The notes beneath the pieces were generated by a model that saw only the letters and a list, made by a program, of their open reading frames with translations, searched no databases and was not told the origin of the DNA. A program made the translations under genes and the position numbers. Shown one piece after another: positions 36,252-46,142 of a DNA stretch of 64,000 bases (its first letter is position 1; every line of letters starts with the position of its first letter). The stretch lies in NCBI RefSeq assembly GCF_014646055.1, contig NZ_BMMS01000008.1:1-64000 (forward strand), given 5' to 3'. Origin of the DNA: Wenjunlia tyrosinilytica (GTDB lineage Bacteria; Actinomycetota; Actinomycetes; Streptomycetales; Streptomycetaceae).

Positions 36252-36770
36252 ATGTCAGAGCTGACCCTGACGGTCATGCGGTTGGGTTTCCTCGCCGTTC
36301 TGTGGCTGTTCGTCATCGTCGCCGTACAGGTCATCCGCAGTGACCTGTTCGGCACCCGGGTGACCCAGCGGGCCGCCCGCCGCGGCTCCACTTCCGACCG
36401 GCCGCCGAACCAGCGGCAGCAACAGCAGCCCGCGCGGCAGCAGAACCGCCCGGCCAACAACCGCCAGCGCCGAGGCGCCCCCACCAAGCTGGTGGTCGCC
36501 GAGGGCTCACTGGCGGGCACGACCGTCGCCCTCCAGGGCCAGACGATCACTCTCGGCCGGGCCCACGACTCGACCATCGTGCTCGACGACGACTACGCGT
36601 CCAGCCGGCATGCCAGGATCTACCCGGACCGCGACGGCCAGTGGATCGTCGAGGACCTGGGGTCCACGAACGGCACGTACATGGACCGGTCCCGACTCAC
36701 CACTCCGACACCGATCGCGCCCGGAGTCCCGATCCGCATCGGCAAGACCGTTATCGAGCTGCGGAAGTAG
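36252..36770 (+). CDS. fhaB: FHA domain protein FhaB
   Basis: 172 residues: a membrane-embedded segment near the N-terminus (LAVLWLFVIVAVQVI), a Gln/Arg/Asn-rich linker and a C-terminal FHA domain (TITLGRAHDSTIVLDDDYASSRHARIY, EDLGSTNGTYMDR). It is the second FHA protein of the cluster and is expected to bind phosphorylated partners of the kinase. GTG/ATG starts further upstream would give a longer, non-conserved N-terminus. Confidence 0.9.
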   Translation: MSELTLTVMRLGFLAVLWLFVIVAVQVIRSDLFGTRVTQRAARRGSTSDRPPNQRQQQQPARQQNRPANNRQRRGAPTKLVVAEGSLAGTTVALQGQTITLGRAHDSTIVLDDDYASSRHARIYPDRDGQWIVEDLGSTNGTYMDRSRLTTPTPIAPGVPIRIGKTVIELRK

Positions 36771-36854
36771 TCGCACAATGAGCGAACGAGGCGAGCTCAA
36801 ACTCGGAGGGTGGGCACCGTGCGGATGTACCCGGAGCCAACGGGGGAGGTGCGC

Positions 36855-38507
36855 ATGAGCCTGTCTCTGCGTTTCGCCGCCGGTTCTCACAAAGGCATGA
36901 TCCGGGAGGGCAACGAGGACTCCGGTTACGCCGGTCCCCGCCTGCTCGCCATCGCCGACGGCATGGGCGGCCAGGCCGCGGGCGAGGTGGCCAGCTCCGA
37001 GGTCATCTCCACCCTCGTCCAGCTCGACGACGACATCCCCGGCTCCGACCTGCTCACCGCGCTCGGCAGCGCCGTCCAGCAGGCCAACGACCAACTGCGG
37101 CAGATGGTCGAGGAGGACCCCCAGCTCGAGGGCATGGGCACCACGCTCACCGCCCTGCTGTGGACCGGCCAGCGCCTCGGCATGGTCCACGTCGGCGACT
37201 CCCGCGCCTACCTCCTGCGCGACGGCGTGCTCACGCAGATCACCCAGGACCACACCTGGGTGCAGCGGCTCGTCGACGAGGGCCGGATCACCGAGGAGGA
37301 GAAGGAGACGCATCCGCAGCGCTCGCTGCTGATGCGCGCCCTCGACGGCCGCGGCCAGGTCGAGCCCGACCTGTCGATCCGCGAGGTGCGGGCGGGCGAC
37401 CGCTATCTGATCTGCTCCGACGGCCTTTCCGGACCGGTCAGCCACCAGACCCTGGAAGAGACCCTCGCCGGGTACCACCAGCCGCACGAGACCGTGCAGG
37501 AGCTCATCCAGCTCGCGCTGCGCGGCGGCGGGCCCGACAACATCACGTGCATCGTGGCCGATGTCCTGGACGTCGACGACAACGACACGCTGGCCGGACA
37601 GCTCAACGACACCCCGGTCGTCGTGGGCGCCGTCGCCGACAGCCCGCCGACCGCCACCGACCACCGCTCGCTCAACACCCCGGCAGGCCGCGCCTCCGGG
37701 CTCGGCCGCCCCGCCCAGGGACCCCACCACGCGGCCCCCGAGGGAGCCTTCGGCCCCGCGGATCCGGCGGCCATGGCGGTGCCCGGCGGAAGCTTCGGCG
37801 CGTACGGCGACGACTCGTTCGACAAGCCGAGGCGCCGACGCAACCCCTGGATCAAGCGTTCCATCGTTGTGGGCCTCGCGCTCGCCGTCGTCGGCGGCGG
37901 GCTCTACGGCGGCTACCGCTGGACGCAGACGCAGTACTACATCGGCGCCACCGACGGCCATGTCGCCGTCTACCGGGGCATCGACCAGCAGCTCGCGGGC
38001 CTGAGCCTGTCCGATGTCTACCGCGAGCACCCCGAGATCGAACTCAAGTACCTGCCGGACTACCAGCGCAAGCAGGTCGAGGCGACCATCACGGTCGACA
38101 ACCTCGACCAGGCCGAGAACCGCGTCGGCTCACTGAGCGACCAGGCGAAGGTCTGCCGCATCCTCGACGAGGAGCGCAAGAAGCCTCAGCAGAGCAAGCC
38201 GCCGCAGAAGGGCGATGTCGAGGGACCCGCCAAGGGCGGGGACAAGGGCACGACCGCGGGCACGGGCGCGGGCTCCGACGGCGGCGCCGTCGGCACCGGT
38301 GACGCGCTCGGCGCGGCCGACGCGGGCACCGGCGTCCGCCAGGCGGCGCTCAAGGCCCCCTCGCCGACCCCCTCGGGCTCGCCGGGCAAGGGAGGCCAGG
38401 GCCAGAGCACCAAGCCCACGCCGACTCCGACTCCGACGCCCACGCCGTCGACCTCGTTCTCGCCCGAGGAGCAGAAGCTTGCCCAGAACTGCCCGGGCAA
38501 GCAGTGA
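36855..38507 (+). CDS. pstP: PP2C-type Ser/Thr phosphatase, PstP-like
   Basis: About 550 residues. A PP2C domain over the first ~240 residues has NEDSGYAGPRLLAIADGMGGQ, VGDSRAYLLRDG, and GGGPDNITCIVADV, the metal-binding motifs. A membrane helix (~330-355) and a long extracellular region follow, ending in Pro/Thr/Ser repeats (PTPTPTPT). PstP reverses PknB-type phosphorylation of cell-division proteins. ATG 36855 is preferred for its ribosome site; ATG 36825 would add ten residues. Confidence 0.92.
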   Translation: MSLSLRFAAGSHKGMIREGNEDSGYAGPRLLAIADGMGGQAAGEVASSEVISTLVQLDDDIPGSDLLTALGSAVQQANDQLRQMVEEDPQLEGMGTTLTALLWTGQRLGMVHVGDSRAYLLRDGVLTQITQDHTWVQRLVDEGRITEEEKETHPQRSLLMRALDGRGQVEPDLSIREVRAGDRYLICSDGLSGPVSHQTLEETLAGYHQPHETVQELIQLALRGGGPDNITCIVADVLDVDDNDTLAGQLNDTPVVVGAVADSPPTATDHRSLNTPAGRASGLGRPAQGPHHAAPEGAFGPADPAAMAVPGGSFGAYGDDSFDKPRRRRNPWIKRSIVVGLALAVVGGGLYGGYRWTQTQYYIGATDGHVAVYRGIDQQLAGLSLSDVYREHPEIELKYLPDYQRKQVEATITVDNLDQAENRVGSLSDQAKVCRILDEERKKPQQSKPPQKGDVEGPAKGGDKGTTAGTGAGSDGGAVGTGDALGAADAGTGVRQAALKAPSPTPSGSPGKGGQGQSTKPTPTPTPTPTPSTSFSPEEQKLAQNCPGKQ

Positions 38508-38519
38508 GGGTGGCCAGTC

Positions 38520-39932
38520 TTGAGTAGCAGCAACACCACGACCATCACGCCGCAGGGCGCCCCGAACCGGCGCAACACCGAGCTGTTCCTGCTCGGCTTC
38601 GCGGTGCTCATCCCGATCTTCGCCTACGCGAACGTCGGCCTGGCCCTGAACGGCTCCCTGCCCGCGGGCATGCTGGCGTACGGGTTGGGGCTGGGTGCCA
38701 TGGCGCTCATCGCCCACCTGGCCGTGCGCCGCTTCGCGCCCTACTCGGACCCGCTCCTGCTCCCCGTGGCGTCCCTGCTCAACGGCCTCGGTCTGGTGCT
38801 GATCTGGCGACTCGACCAGTCCCCGCTGCTGAAGAGGCTCGGCCAAGGCACCGGCGCCTCGACGCAGTTGATGTGGTCCACCCTGGGGATCATCCTGTTC
38901 GTCTGCGTGCTGATCTTCATCAAGGACCACCGCGTCCTGCAGCGCTACACCTACATCTCGATGGTGGTGGCGCTGGTCCTGCTCGCCGCCCCGGCGTTCT
39001 TCCCCGCCCGGGCGGAGAGCTTCGGCGCCAAGATCTGGATCTACATCGGCCCGTACTCGATCCAGCCGGGCGAGTTCGTGAAGATCATCATCGCGATCTT
39101 CTTCGCCGGGTACCTGATGGTCAAGCGCGACGCCCTGGCGCTCGCCAGCCGCCGCTTCATGGGCCTGTACCTGCCGCGAGGACGCGACCTCGGCCCCATC
39201 CTGGTCGTCTGGGCGCTGAGCATCCTCATCCTGGTCTTCGAGACCGACCTCGGCACCTCGCTGCTGTTCTTCGGCCTCTTCGTGATCATGCTGTACGTGG
39301 CCACCGAGCGCACCAGCTGGATCGTCTTCGGTCTGCTGATGTCCGCCGGCGGCGCGGCGGTCGTGGCGAGCTTCGAGCCGCACGTCCACCAGCGCGTCGT
39401 GGCCTGGCTCGACCCCATGGCGATCTTCGGCCCCCACCCGCCGCCCGGTCTGATCTCCGACCAGGCCGCCCAGGCACTGTTCGCCTTCGGCTCCGGCGGC
39501 GTCCTCGGCTCCGGACTCGGCCAGGGCCACTCGGACCTGATCAAGTTCGCCGCCAAGAGCGACTTCATCCTCGGCACGGTCGGCGAGGAGCTCGGCCTGT
39601 GCGGAATGATGGCCGTCTTCGTGCTGTACGCCCTGCTCGTCCAGCGCGGCATGCGCACCGCCCTCGCCGCACGCGACCCGTTCGGGAAGCTGCTGGCCGT
39701 GGGCCTGTCCGGCGCCTTCGCCCTCCAGGTCTTCATCGTCGCGGGCGGCGTGATGAACCTCATCCCGCTCACCGGCATGACGATGCCGTTCCTCGCGCAG
39801 GGCGGAAGCTCGGTCATCACCAACTGGGCGCTCGTGGCGATCCTGCTCAAGATCAGCGACACCGCGCGACGCCCGGCACCGGCACCGGCACCGACCACTG
39901 ACGCGGAACCGACACAGGTGGTGCGACTGTGA
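38520..39932 (+). CDS. rodA/ftsW: SEDS peptidoglycan glycosyltransferase RodA/FtsW
   Basis: 470 residues, a polytopic SEDS protein. Signature segments GEFVKIIIAIFFAGYL, ETDLGTSLLFFGLFVIMLYV and the C-terminal-half motif HSDLIKFAAKSDFILGTVGEELG are present. It polymerises lipid II with a partner PBP2 (next gene). Start TTG at 38520, unusual but the only in-frame start near the front; the ribosome site is weak. Downstream gene pbpA is 58 bases away. Confidence 0.9.
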   Translation: MSSSNTTTITPQGAPNRRNTELFLLGFAVLIPIFAYANVGLALNGSLPAGMLAYGLGLGAMALIAHLAVRRFAPYSDPLLLPVASLLNGLGLVLIWRLDQSPLLKRLGQGTGASTQLMWSTLGIILFVCVLIFIKDHRVLQRYTYISMVVALVLLAAPAFFPARAESFGAKIWIYIGPYSIQPGEFVKIIIAIFFAGYLMVKRDALALASRRFMGLYLPRGRDLGPILVVWALSILILVFETDLGTSLLFFGLFVIMLYVATERTSWIVFGLLMSAGGAAVVASFEPHVHQRVVAWLDPMAIFGPHPPPGLISDQAAQALFAFGSGGVLGSGLGQGHSDLIKFAAKSDFILGTVGEELGLCGMMAVFVLYALLVQRGMRTALAARDPFGKLLAVGLSGAFALQVFIVAGGVMNLIPLTGMTMPFLAQGGSSVITNWALVAILLKISDTARRPAPAPAPTTDAEPTQVVRL

Positions 39933-39990
39933 TCGGTGTGAGCACCGTCGACCGAAGCGCCGTACCCATGGCAGAGAAGGGAGCCCGATC

Positions 39991-41451
39991 GTGAACAAGC
40001 CGCTGCGCCGCGTGGCCATCTTCTGCGGGCTGCTGATCTTCGCCCTCCTCGTCAGGGACAACTGGGTCCAGTTCGTCCAGGCCGACGAGCTCAAGACCGA
40101 CGAGCACAACCGCCGGGTGCCCATCGAGCGCTACGCCCAGCCCCGCGGCGACATCGTGGTCGGTGGAAAGTCCATCACCGGGTCCACCAAGACCGACGGC
40201 AGCGACTTCCAGTACAAGCGCACCTACACCAACGGCCCGATGTACGCCCCCGTCACCGGCTACGCCTCGCAGGCCTTCGGCTCGAACCAGATCGAGAACA
40301 TCGAGGACGGCATCCTCACCGGCGACGACGACCGCCTGTTCTTCAACCGCACCATCGACGTGCTGACCGGCAAGCCCAAGAAGGGCGGCAGCGTCGTCAC
40401 CACGATCGACCCCAAGGCGCAGAAGGCCGCCTTCGAGGGCCTCGGGGACAAGAAGGGCGCCGTCGTCGCCCTCGACCCCGAGACGGGCGCCATCCTCGCC
40501 CTGGCGAGCACCCCGTCCTACGACCCCTCGTCGATCGCCGGCAACAGCAAGACCGACGGGAAGAACTGGTCGGCGCTGCAGAAGGAGAACAACCCCGACG
40601 ACCCGATGCTCAACCGGGCGCTGCGCCAGACCTACCCTCCGGGTTCGACCTTCAAGGTCGTCACCGCCGCCGCGGCGCTGGAGAACGGCCTGTACACGGA
40701 CATCGACGAGAAGACGAAGTCCCCTCTGCCGTACCGGCTGCCGCAGTCGACGACGGAGCTGAAGAACGAGGGGAACATCCCCTGCAAGAACGCCTCGATG
40801 AAGGTGGCGCTGCAGTACTCGTGCAACACGGTCTTCGGCAAGATCAGCGAGAACCTGACCAACGAGAAGATGAAGAAGCAGGCCGAGAGGTTCGGCTTCA
40901 ACGACAAGGTCTTCATCCCGGTCCGCGCCGAGGCCAGCGTCTACCCGAAGGACAACCCGCCGCAGAACGCCATGGCGGGCATCGGGCAGGCCTCCAACCG
41001 CGCCACCCCGCTCCAGATGGCCATGGTCGCGGCCGCCGTCGCCAACAACGGCAAGCTCATGAAGCCGTACCTGGTCCAGGAGCTGCGCGCCCCGAACCTC
41101 AACGTCATCGCCCAGACCACCCCCGAGCAGATGTCCAGGCCGGTCTCGCCGGAGAACGCCCAGAAGCTCCAGCAGATGATGGTCAACGTCGTCGAGCGGG
41201 GCACCGGAACCAACGGCCGGATCCCGGGGGTCGAGGTCGGGGGCAAGACCGGCACCGCTCAGCACGGTGTGGCAAACTCGGGCAAGCCGTACGCATGGTT
41301 CATCTCGTATGCGAAGACCGACAAGGGTTCACCCGTCGCCGTCGCCGTTGTCGTGGAGGACTCCTCCGGCACGGTGCGCAACGACGTCGCAGGTGGCCGC
41401 CTGGCCGCCCCGATCGCCCGTGACGTGATGCGGGCCGTGCTGGACAAGTAA
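39991..41451 (+). CDS. pbpA: Class B penicillin-binding protein PbpA
   Basis: 486 residues, a monofunctional class B PBP (transpeptidase). One N-terminal membrane helix, a dimerisation region, then the transpeptidase domain with active Ser in YPPGSTFKV (S219), SxN motif YSCNT (S277) and KTG in GGKTGTAQ (K419). It crosslinks glycans made by the SEDS partner upstream. Short for the family because the N-terminal non-catalytic part is small, as in actinobacterial PbpA. GTG start. Confidence 0.92.
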   Translation: MNKPLRRVAIFCGLLIFALLVRDNWVQFVQADELKTDEHNRRVPIERYAQPRGDIVVGGKSITGSTKTDGSDFQYKRTYTNGPMYAPVTGYASQAFGSNQIENIEDGILTGDDDRLFFNRTIDVLTGKPKKGGSVVTTIDPKAQKAAFEGLGDKKGAVVALDPETGAILALASTPSYDPSSIAGNSKTDGKNWSALQKENNPDDPMLNRALRQTYPPGSTFKVVTAAAALENGLYTDIDEKTKSPLPYRLPQSTTELKNEGNIPCKNASMKVALQYSCNTVFGKISENLTNEKMKKQAERFGFNDKVFIPVRAEASVYPKDNPPQNAMAGIGQASNRATPLQMAMVAAAVANNGKLMKPYLVQELRAPNLNVIAQTTPEQMSRPVSPENAQKLQQMMVNVVERGTGTNGRIPGVEVGGKTGTAQHGVANSGKPYAWFISYAKTDKGSPVAVAVVVEDSSGTVRNDVAGGRLAAPIARDVMRAVLDK

Positions 41452-41632
41452 CCGAGGGAAGCGGTGGGACCCATGAGGCCCATGAGTACGACCGGTGGAG
41501 ACGGGTGGAGACCCGGTACCGGTCGGATATCGGCTGCTGGTCCGACCAGGGATCCCGGAGACAGGACCGGTACCGTATGCGCGAGCGGCACACAGCCGAA
41601 GATCGGTATCGGTTAAGGAGAGGGCTGGAGCT

Positions 41633-43651
41633 ATGGAAGAGCCGCGTCGCCTCGGCGGCCGGTACGAACTGGGCGCGGTCCTCGGCCGCGGCGGAATGGC
41701 CGAGGTCTACCTCGCCCACGACACCCGGCTCGGCCGCACCGTCGCTGTGAAGACGCTCCGGGCGGACCTCGCCCGCGATCCGTCTTTCCAGGCCCGGTTC
41801 CGCCGCGAGGCCCAGTCCGCGGCCTCGCTCAACCATCCGGCCATCGTCGCCGTCTACGACACCGGTGAGGACTACGTCGACGGTGTCTCCATCCCGTACA
41901 TCGTGATGGAGTACGTCGACGGCTCCACCCTGCGAGAGCTTCTTCACTCCGGCCGCAAGCTCCTGCCCGAGCGCGCGCTCGAGATGACCGTGGGCATCCT
42001 CCAGGCGCTGGAGTACTCGCACCGCGCCGGGATCGTCCACCGCGACATCAAGCCCGCGAACGTCATGCTGACCCGCACCGGCCAGGTCAAGGTCATGGAC
42101 TTCGGCATCGCCCGTGCCATGGGCGACTCCGGTATGACCATGACGCAGACCGCGGCCGTGATCGGCACCGCCCAGTACCTCTCGCCCGAGCAGGCCAAGG
42201 GCGAGCAGGTCGACGCGAGATCCGACCTGTACTCCACCGGCTGTCTGCTCTACGAGCTCCTGACCGTGCGGCCGCCGTTCATCGGCGACTCCCCCGTCGC
42301 CGTGGCGTACCAGCATGTGCGCGAGGAGCCGCAGCCCCCGTCGGTCTTCGACCCCGAGGTCACCCCGGCGTACGACTCCATCGTGCTCAAGGCGCTCGCC
42401 AAGAGCCCGGACGACCGCTACCAGTCGGCCGACGAGATGCGCGCCGACATCGAGCGGGCGCTCGACGGCCTTCCCGTCAACGCCCCCGCCGCCATGGGCG
42501 CCGCAGCCTACGGCGACTACGGCCAGGGCGGTTACGGCGACGGAGCCGCCACCACGGCGATGCACGCCCACGACGGCGGCCCTCGCACGTCGATGCTGCC
42601 CCCGATCGACGGCGGTGACGGCGGCGACGACGAGTACGGCGGCCGCGCCAGCCGCCGCCAGCCCCCGAAGAAGAGCCGCAGCTCCGTGATCCTTCTGGTC
42701 CTGGCGGCCATCCTGGTGCTCGCGGGCGCCTTCTTCGTCGGCAAGGCCATCTTCGACGCGCCCCCGAAGAACGGCACCCAGGTACCGGTGCTGACCGGCC
42801 TGACCGCCTCCAAGGCCAAGACCCAGCTGGCCAACGCCGGGCTGGTCTACAAAGAAGGGGCGCCGAAGAACTGCGACCAGCCCAAGAGGACGGTCTGCAG
42901 CACCGACCCCGCGGCCGGCGAGCCGATCAACAAGAACGAGACCGTCACCGTCTTCCTCTCCAAGGGCCCCAAGGCGATCGAGGTCCCGGACGAGACCGGC
43001 AAGACCTTCGCCGAGGCCGCCCAGGACCTGCGGGACAAGGGCTTCAAGGTCGCGCGCGACAACAAGACCTCCGACCAGGCCGAGCCCGGCACCGTCATCG
43101 ACCAGGACCCGACCGCCGGTGAGACCGCCTCTCCCAACGCCACGATCACGCTGACCGTGGCGAGGAAGCCCGAGGTCCAGCTCACCGAGGTCCCGGACGT
43201 GGTCGGCAAGAGCTTCGACGACGCGGTGGCGGCCCTGAAGGAGAGGGGCCTGAACGCCACCAAGGCCGAGGAGGACGCCCCGGACAAGCCCGCGGACACC
43301 GTCTTCAAGCAGAGCCCGTCCGCGGGCAGCAAGGTGAACCCGGGTGAGACCATCACCCTCACCGTCCCCAAGGCCGCCGAACAGAAGGTCCCCGTGCCCA
43401 ACCTGGCGGGCAAGACCGTCCAGCAGGCCAGGCAGGACCTCCAGCGCGTGGGGCTGAACCTCGCGGTGGGCCAGGGCTCGGACGACCCGAACGCGCTGGT
43501 CGTCAGCCAGGACCCGGCCAACGGCACCGAGGTGGACCCGAACAGCACCGTCACCGTCACCACGGTCGGCCCCAGCAACGACGGAGGCAACGGCAACGGC
43601 GGCAATGGCAACGGCGGAGGCTTCATCGGCGGCAATGTGGGCACCGGCTAG
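41633..43651 (+). CDS. pknB: PASTA Ser/Thr kinase, PknB-like
   Basis: 672 residues. Kinase domain 1-275 with GRGGMAEVYLA, catalytic Lys in AVKTL (K40), HRDIKPANV (D138) and DFGIA. A basic juxtamembrane stretch and one helix (about 350-372) lead to four extracellular PASTA repeats (VPVLTGLTASKAKTQLA, VPDETGKTFAEAAQDL, VPDVVGKSFDDAVAALK, VPNLAGKTVQQARQDL) and a Gly/Asn tail. It senses muropeptides or lipid II and phosphorylates division and wall proteins. The preceding 180 bases carry near-palindromic CCGGTACCG-type repeats. It ends the cluster. Confidence 0.94.
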   Translation: MEEPRRLGGRYELGAVLGRGGMAEVYLAHDTRLGRTVAVKTLRADLARDPSFQARFRREAQSAASLNHPAIVAVYDTGEDYVDGVSIPYIVMEYVDGSTLRELLHSGRKLLPERALEMTVGILQALEYSHRAGIVHRDIKPANVMLTRTGQVKVMDFGIARAMGDSGMTMTQTAAVIGTAQYLSPEQAKGEQVDARSDLYSTGCLLYELLTVRPPFIGDSPVAVAYQHVREEPQPPSVFDPEVTPAYDSIVLKALAKSPDDRYQSADEMRADIERALDGLPVNAPAAMGAAAYGDYGQGGYGDGAATTAMHAHDGGPRTSMLPPIDGGDGGDDEYGGRASRRQPPKKSRSSVILLVLAAILVLAGAFFVGKAIFDAPPKNGTQVPVLTGLTASKAKTQLANAGLVYKEGAPKNCDQPKRTVCSTDPAAGEPINKNETVTVFLSKGPKAIEVPDETGKTFAEAAQDLRDKGFKVARDNKTSDQAEPGTVIDQDPTAGETASPNATITLTVARKPEVQLTEVPDVVGKSFDDAVAALKERGLNATKAEEDAPDKPADTVFKQSPSAGSKVNPGETITLTVPKAAEQKVPVPNLAGKTVQQARQDLQRVGLNLAVGQGSDDPNALVVSQDPANGTEVDPNSTVTVTTVGPSNDGGNGNGGNGNGGGFIGGNVGTG

Positions 43652-43692
43652 CCACCTCGCCGACGTCGGCCGAACCGCCTGACGGCAAGCGA

Positions 43693-43732
43693 AGGGGAGG
43701 GGCCGCGAACCCAGGTTCGCGGCCCCTCCCCT
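43693..43732 (+). terminator. Terminator after pknB
   Basis: A perfect stem of up to 19 bp with a two-base turn; arms start AGGGGAGGGGCCGCG and end CGCGGCCCCTCCCCT, followed by CTTCTCTTT. It separates pknB from convergent sortase genes. Confidence 0.88.
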
Positions 43733-43798
43733 CTTCTCTTTCGCCGTCCGCTCCCGCTTCTCCTTTTGCCGTCCGCTCCCGCCGCGCTGATCCCCGGC

Positions 43799-44557
43799 TC
43801 AGCGCAGCTCGGGAGGCAGGGTGCGTTCGGGGTCGACCTTCTCGGTGCGGATCAGTTCGGCCCAGACGATCAGGCGGTAGCGCGAGGTGTAGACCGGGGT
43901 GCAGGTCGTCAGCGTGAGGTAGCGGCCCGCCTTGGTACGGCCGGAGCCCTTCGGGATCGCCTCGATGGCGCCCACGTTGTACTTCGAGGTCTGGGGGAGG
44001 GTGTTGAAGACCTTGTAGACGTACCACTCGTCCTTGGTCTCGACGACCGCCACATCGCCCTTGTCCAGCCGGTTCAGCTTGTGGAACTTCGCGCCGTGCC
44101 CGTCGCGGTGGGCGGCCAGGGTGAAGTTGCCGTGGCCCGCCCACGGCAGTGCCGCCTTGACCGGCTTGGTGTAGTAGCCCGCCACGCCCTTGTTGAGCTC
44201 CTCGGCGTCCGTGCCCTTCACGATGAGCACCTGGAACTTCCTGCCCATCGCCGGGACGTGGAGGAAGCCGATGCCGTCCTTGGCGTCGAAGTCGCGGCCG
44301 GGGGTGTCGTCGTGCGCCCAGTGGTCGCGGACCCGGTCGCCCTTCTTCGCCGCCACCCGGTCGGCCACCACATTGGTCCACCACAGCGAGTAGACGACGA
44401 ACAGGCCCAGCACGACGCCCGCCGTGATCAGCAGCTCACCGATGACACCGGCGGCGAGCGCCACCCCGCTCCTGCGCCGCATGCCTGTGCTGCCGCCGCC
44501 GCGGGGCCGGCGCCGCGGCCCGAGGGGCGTCCGCCTGATCTGCTGTTGCGACGTCAC
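43799..44557 (-). CDS. srtE: Class E sortase (third in tandem)
   Basis: 252 residues: N-terminal membrane helix, then a sortase beta barrel with catalytic His in LAAHRDGHG (about 148), Cys in LTTCTPVYTS (about 217) and Arg in SRYRLIVWAEL. Class E sortases cut LAxTG-type substrates; in Streptomyces they anchor chaplins and other surface proteins. GTG at 44557 is the best upstream start, 30 bases after the previous stop. Confidence 0.88.
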   Translation of the reverse strand: MTSQQQIRRTPLGPRRRPRGGGSTGMRRRSGVALAAGVIGELLITAGVVLGLFVVYSLWWTNVVADRVAAKKGDRVRDHWAHDDTPGRDFDAKDGIGFLHVPAMGRKFQVLIVKGTDAEELNKGVAGYYTKPVKAALPWAGHGNFTLAAHRDGHGAKFHKLNRLDKGDVAVVETKDEWYVYKVFNTLPQTSKYNVGAIEAIPKGSGRTKAGRYLTLTTCTPVYTSRYRLIVWAELIRTEKVDPERTLPPELR

Positions 44558-44586
44558 CGCGTTCCCAACCCCGTTCCCATGCCCGC

Positions 44587-45507
44587 TCAGCCCACCAGCG
44601 CGTCGGGTTTCCCCTTGCCGCGCGGTCGCTCGTCGATCATCTTGCCCCAGACCGCCATCCGGTACGTGGAGGTGAACTCCGGCGTGCACGTGGTGAGGGT
44701 GATGTACCTGCCGGGCTTGGTGAAACCCGACCCGTCCGGCACGGGCTCGATGACGCCGACGTTCGACGGCGGGGTCTGCGGCAGCAGTCCGGTCATCTCG
44801 TAGGTGTAGTACGCCTTCGCGGTCTCCACGATGATCGGATCGCCCGGCTTGAGCTTGTTGATGTACCGGAACGGCTCACCGTGGGTGTTCCGGTGTCCGG
44901 CGAGCGCGAAGTTGCCCGTCTTCGCCCAGGGCATCGCCGTCTCCTGTTCGCCCGAGTAGTGGCCGATCATGCCCTTGTCGAGCACCTTGTGCTTGTCGAT
45001 GCCCTCGGCGATGGGCGCCTTCACGTCCAGCTTGGGGATGTAGATGATCGCGAAGCCCTGGCCGGGCTCGAACGCCCCCGCCGCCCGCTCGCCCTGCCCG
45101 CCGTCCTGCCACTGCTTCTCCAGGCGGTGGGCGGCACCCGCGGCGGCCTTGTGGGCCAGCACATTGGTCCACCACAGCTGGTACGCCACGAAGAGCAGCA
45201 TCACCGCGCCGAGGGTGATGAACAGCTCACCGACCACCCGGCTGGTCAGCACCAGCCTGTGCTCCTTGGCCGCCCTGGCCCGGCGGCGGGCCTCGACACG
45301 GCTGCCCGGTGCCCCCAGAGCGCCACTGGCGGCCCGTGGGGCCGTCTGCGCGCCCCGTCTGCCGTGGTGGCCGCCCTGCCGCTTCCTGCGAAAGCGCCTG
45401 CGCTCCTCCTGCGCCGCCCTGCGGCGTGCCGCCCGCCCCCCGCCCGCGGCGGGCCCGGCGTAGTCGCCGGACCGTGCGACATCGGCGGGCGGGCGGGCCG
45501 TGGTCAC
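44587..45507 (-). CDS. srtE: Class E sortase (second in tandem)
   Basis: 306 residues. A long cytoplasmic N-terminal region rich in Arg/Ala (~100 residues), a membrane helix, and a sortase domain with His in LAGHRNTHG (about 205), Cys in LTTCTPEFTS (about 273) and Arg in TYRMAVWG. Coupled by a GTGA overlap to the upstream glutamine amidotransferase, which is functionally unrelated. The paralogue next to it differs enough to suggest a distinct substrate range. Confidence 0.88.
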   Translation of the reverse strand: MTTARPPADVARSGDYAGPAAGGGRAARRRAAQEERRRFRRKRQGGHHGRRGAQTAPRAASGALGAPGSRVEARRRARAAKEHRLVLTSRVVGELFITLGAVMLLFVAYQLWWTNVLAHKAAAGAAHRLEKQWQDGGQGERAAGAFEPGQGFAIIYIPKLDVKAPIAEGIDKHKVLDKGMIGHYSGEQETAMPWAKTGNFALAGHRNTHGEPFRYINKLKPGDPIIVETAKAYYTYEMTGLLPQTPPSNVGVIEPVPDGSGFTKPGRYITLTTCTPEFTSTYRMAVWGKMIDERPRGKGKPDALVG

Positions 45508-46142
45508 TTCCCGATCACCGGGGCGAGTCCGGCCGAGCGCTCGACCGCCCCGGGGTCGCCGCAGGTGACCAGCCAGTTGGCCAGCATCCGATGCCCCCAC
45601 TCGGTGAGCACCGACTCCGGATGGAACTGCACCCCCTCGACCGGGAGGTCGCGGTGGCGCATCCCCTGGACCACGTAGTTCTCACCGGAGCCCGTCCACG
45701 CGGTCACCTCGAACCGCGGGGGCACCGTCTGCGGGTCGACCGCCAGCGAGTGGTACCGCGTAGCGGTGAACGGCGAGGGCAGCCCGGTGAAGACACCCCG
45801 GCCCTCGTGGGAGACGGGCGAGGTCTTGCCGTGCAGCAGCTCCGGGGCCCGGCCGACGACGCCTCCGTAGGCGACGGCCATGGACTGGAGCCCCAGGCAC
45901 ACACCGAACACCGGGACCCCGGTCTCGGCGCAGTGGCGCACCATGTCGACGCAGACCCCCGCCTCCTCGGGCGTTCCCGGGCCGGGCGAGAGCAGCACGC
46001 CGTCGAAGCCGTCCTCGGCGTGGGAGGTGGTCACCTCGTCGTTGCGGACGACCTCGCACTCGGCGCCGAGCTGGTAGAGGTACTGCACGAGGTTGAAGAC
46101 AAAGCTGTCGTAGTTGTCGACGACGAGGATCCTTGCGGTCAC
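45504..46142 (-). CDS. Glutamine amidotransferase subunit (PabA/TrpG-like)
   Basis: 212 residues of the GATase1 family: ILVVDNYDSFVFNLVQYLYQLGA at the N-terminus, LLSPGPGTPEEAG, active-site Cys in GVCLGLQS, and HPES (VQFHPESVLTEWG). It supplies ammonia to aminodeoxychorismate or anthranilate synthase; the partner (PabB/TrpE) is not in the window. GTG start overlaps the stop of the next upstream small gene. Confidence 0.88.
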   Translation of the reverse strand: MTARILVVDNYDSFVFNLVQYLYQLGAECEVVRNDEVTTSHAEDGFDGVLLSPGPGTPEEAGVCVDMVRHCAETGVPVFGVCLGLQSMAVAYGGVVGRAPELLHGKTSPVSHEGRGVFTGLPSPFTATRYHSLAVDPQTVPPRFEVTAWTGSGENYVVQGMRHRDLPVEGVQFHPESVLTEWGHRMLANWLVTCGDPGAVERSAGLAPVIGK

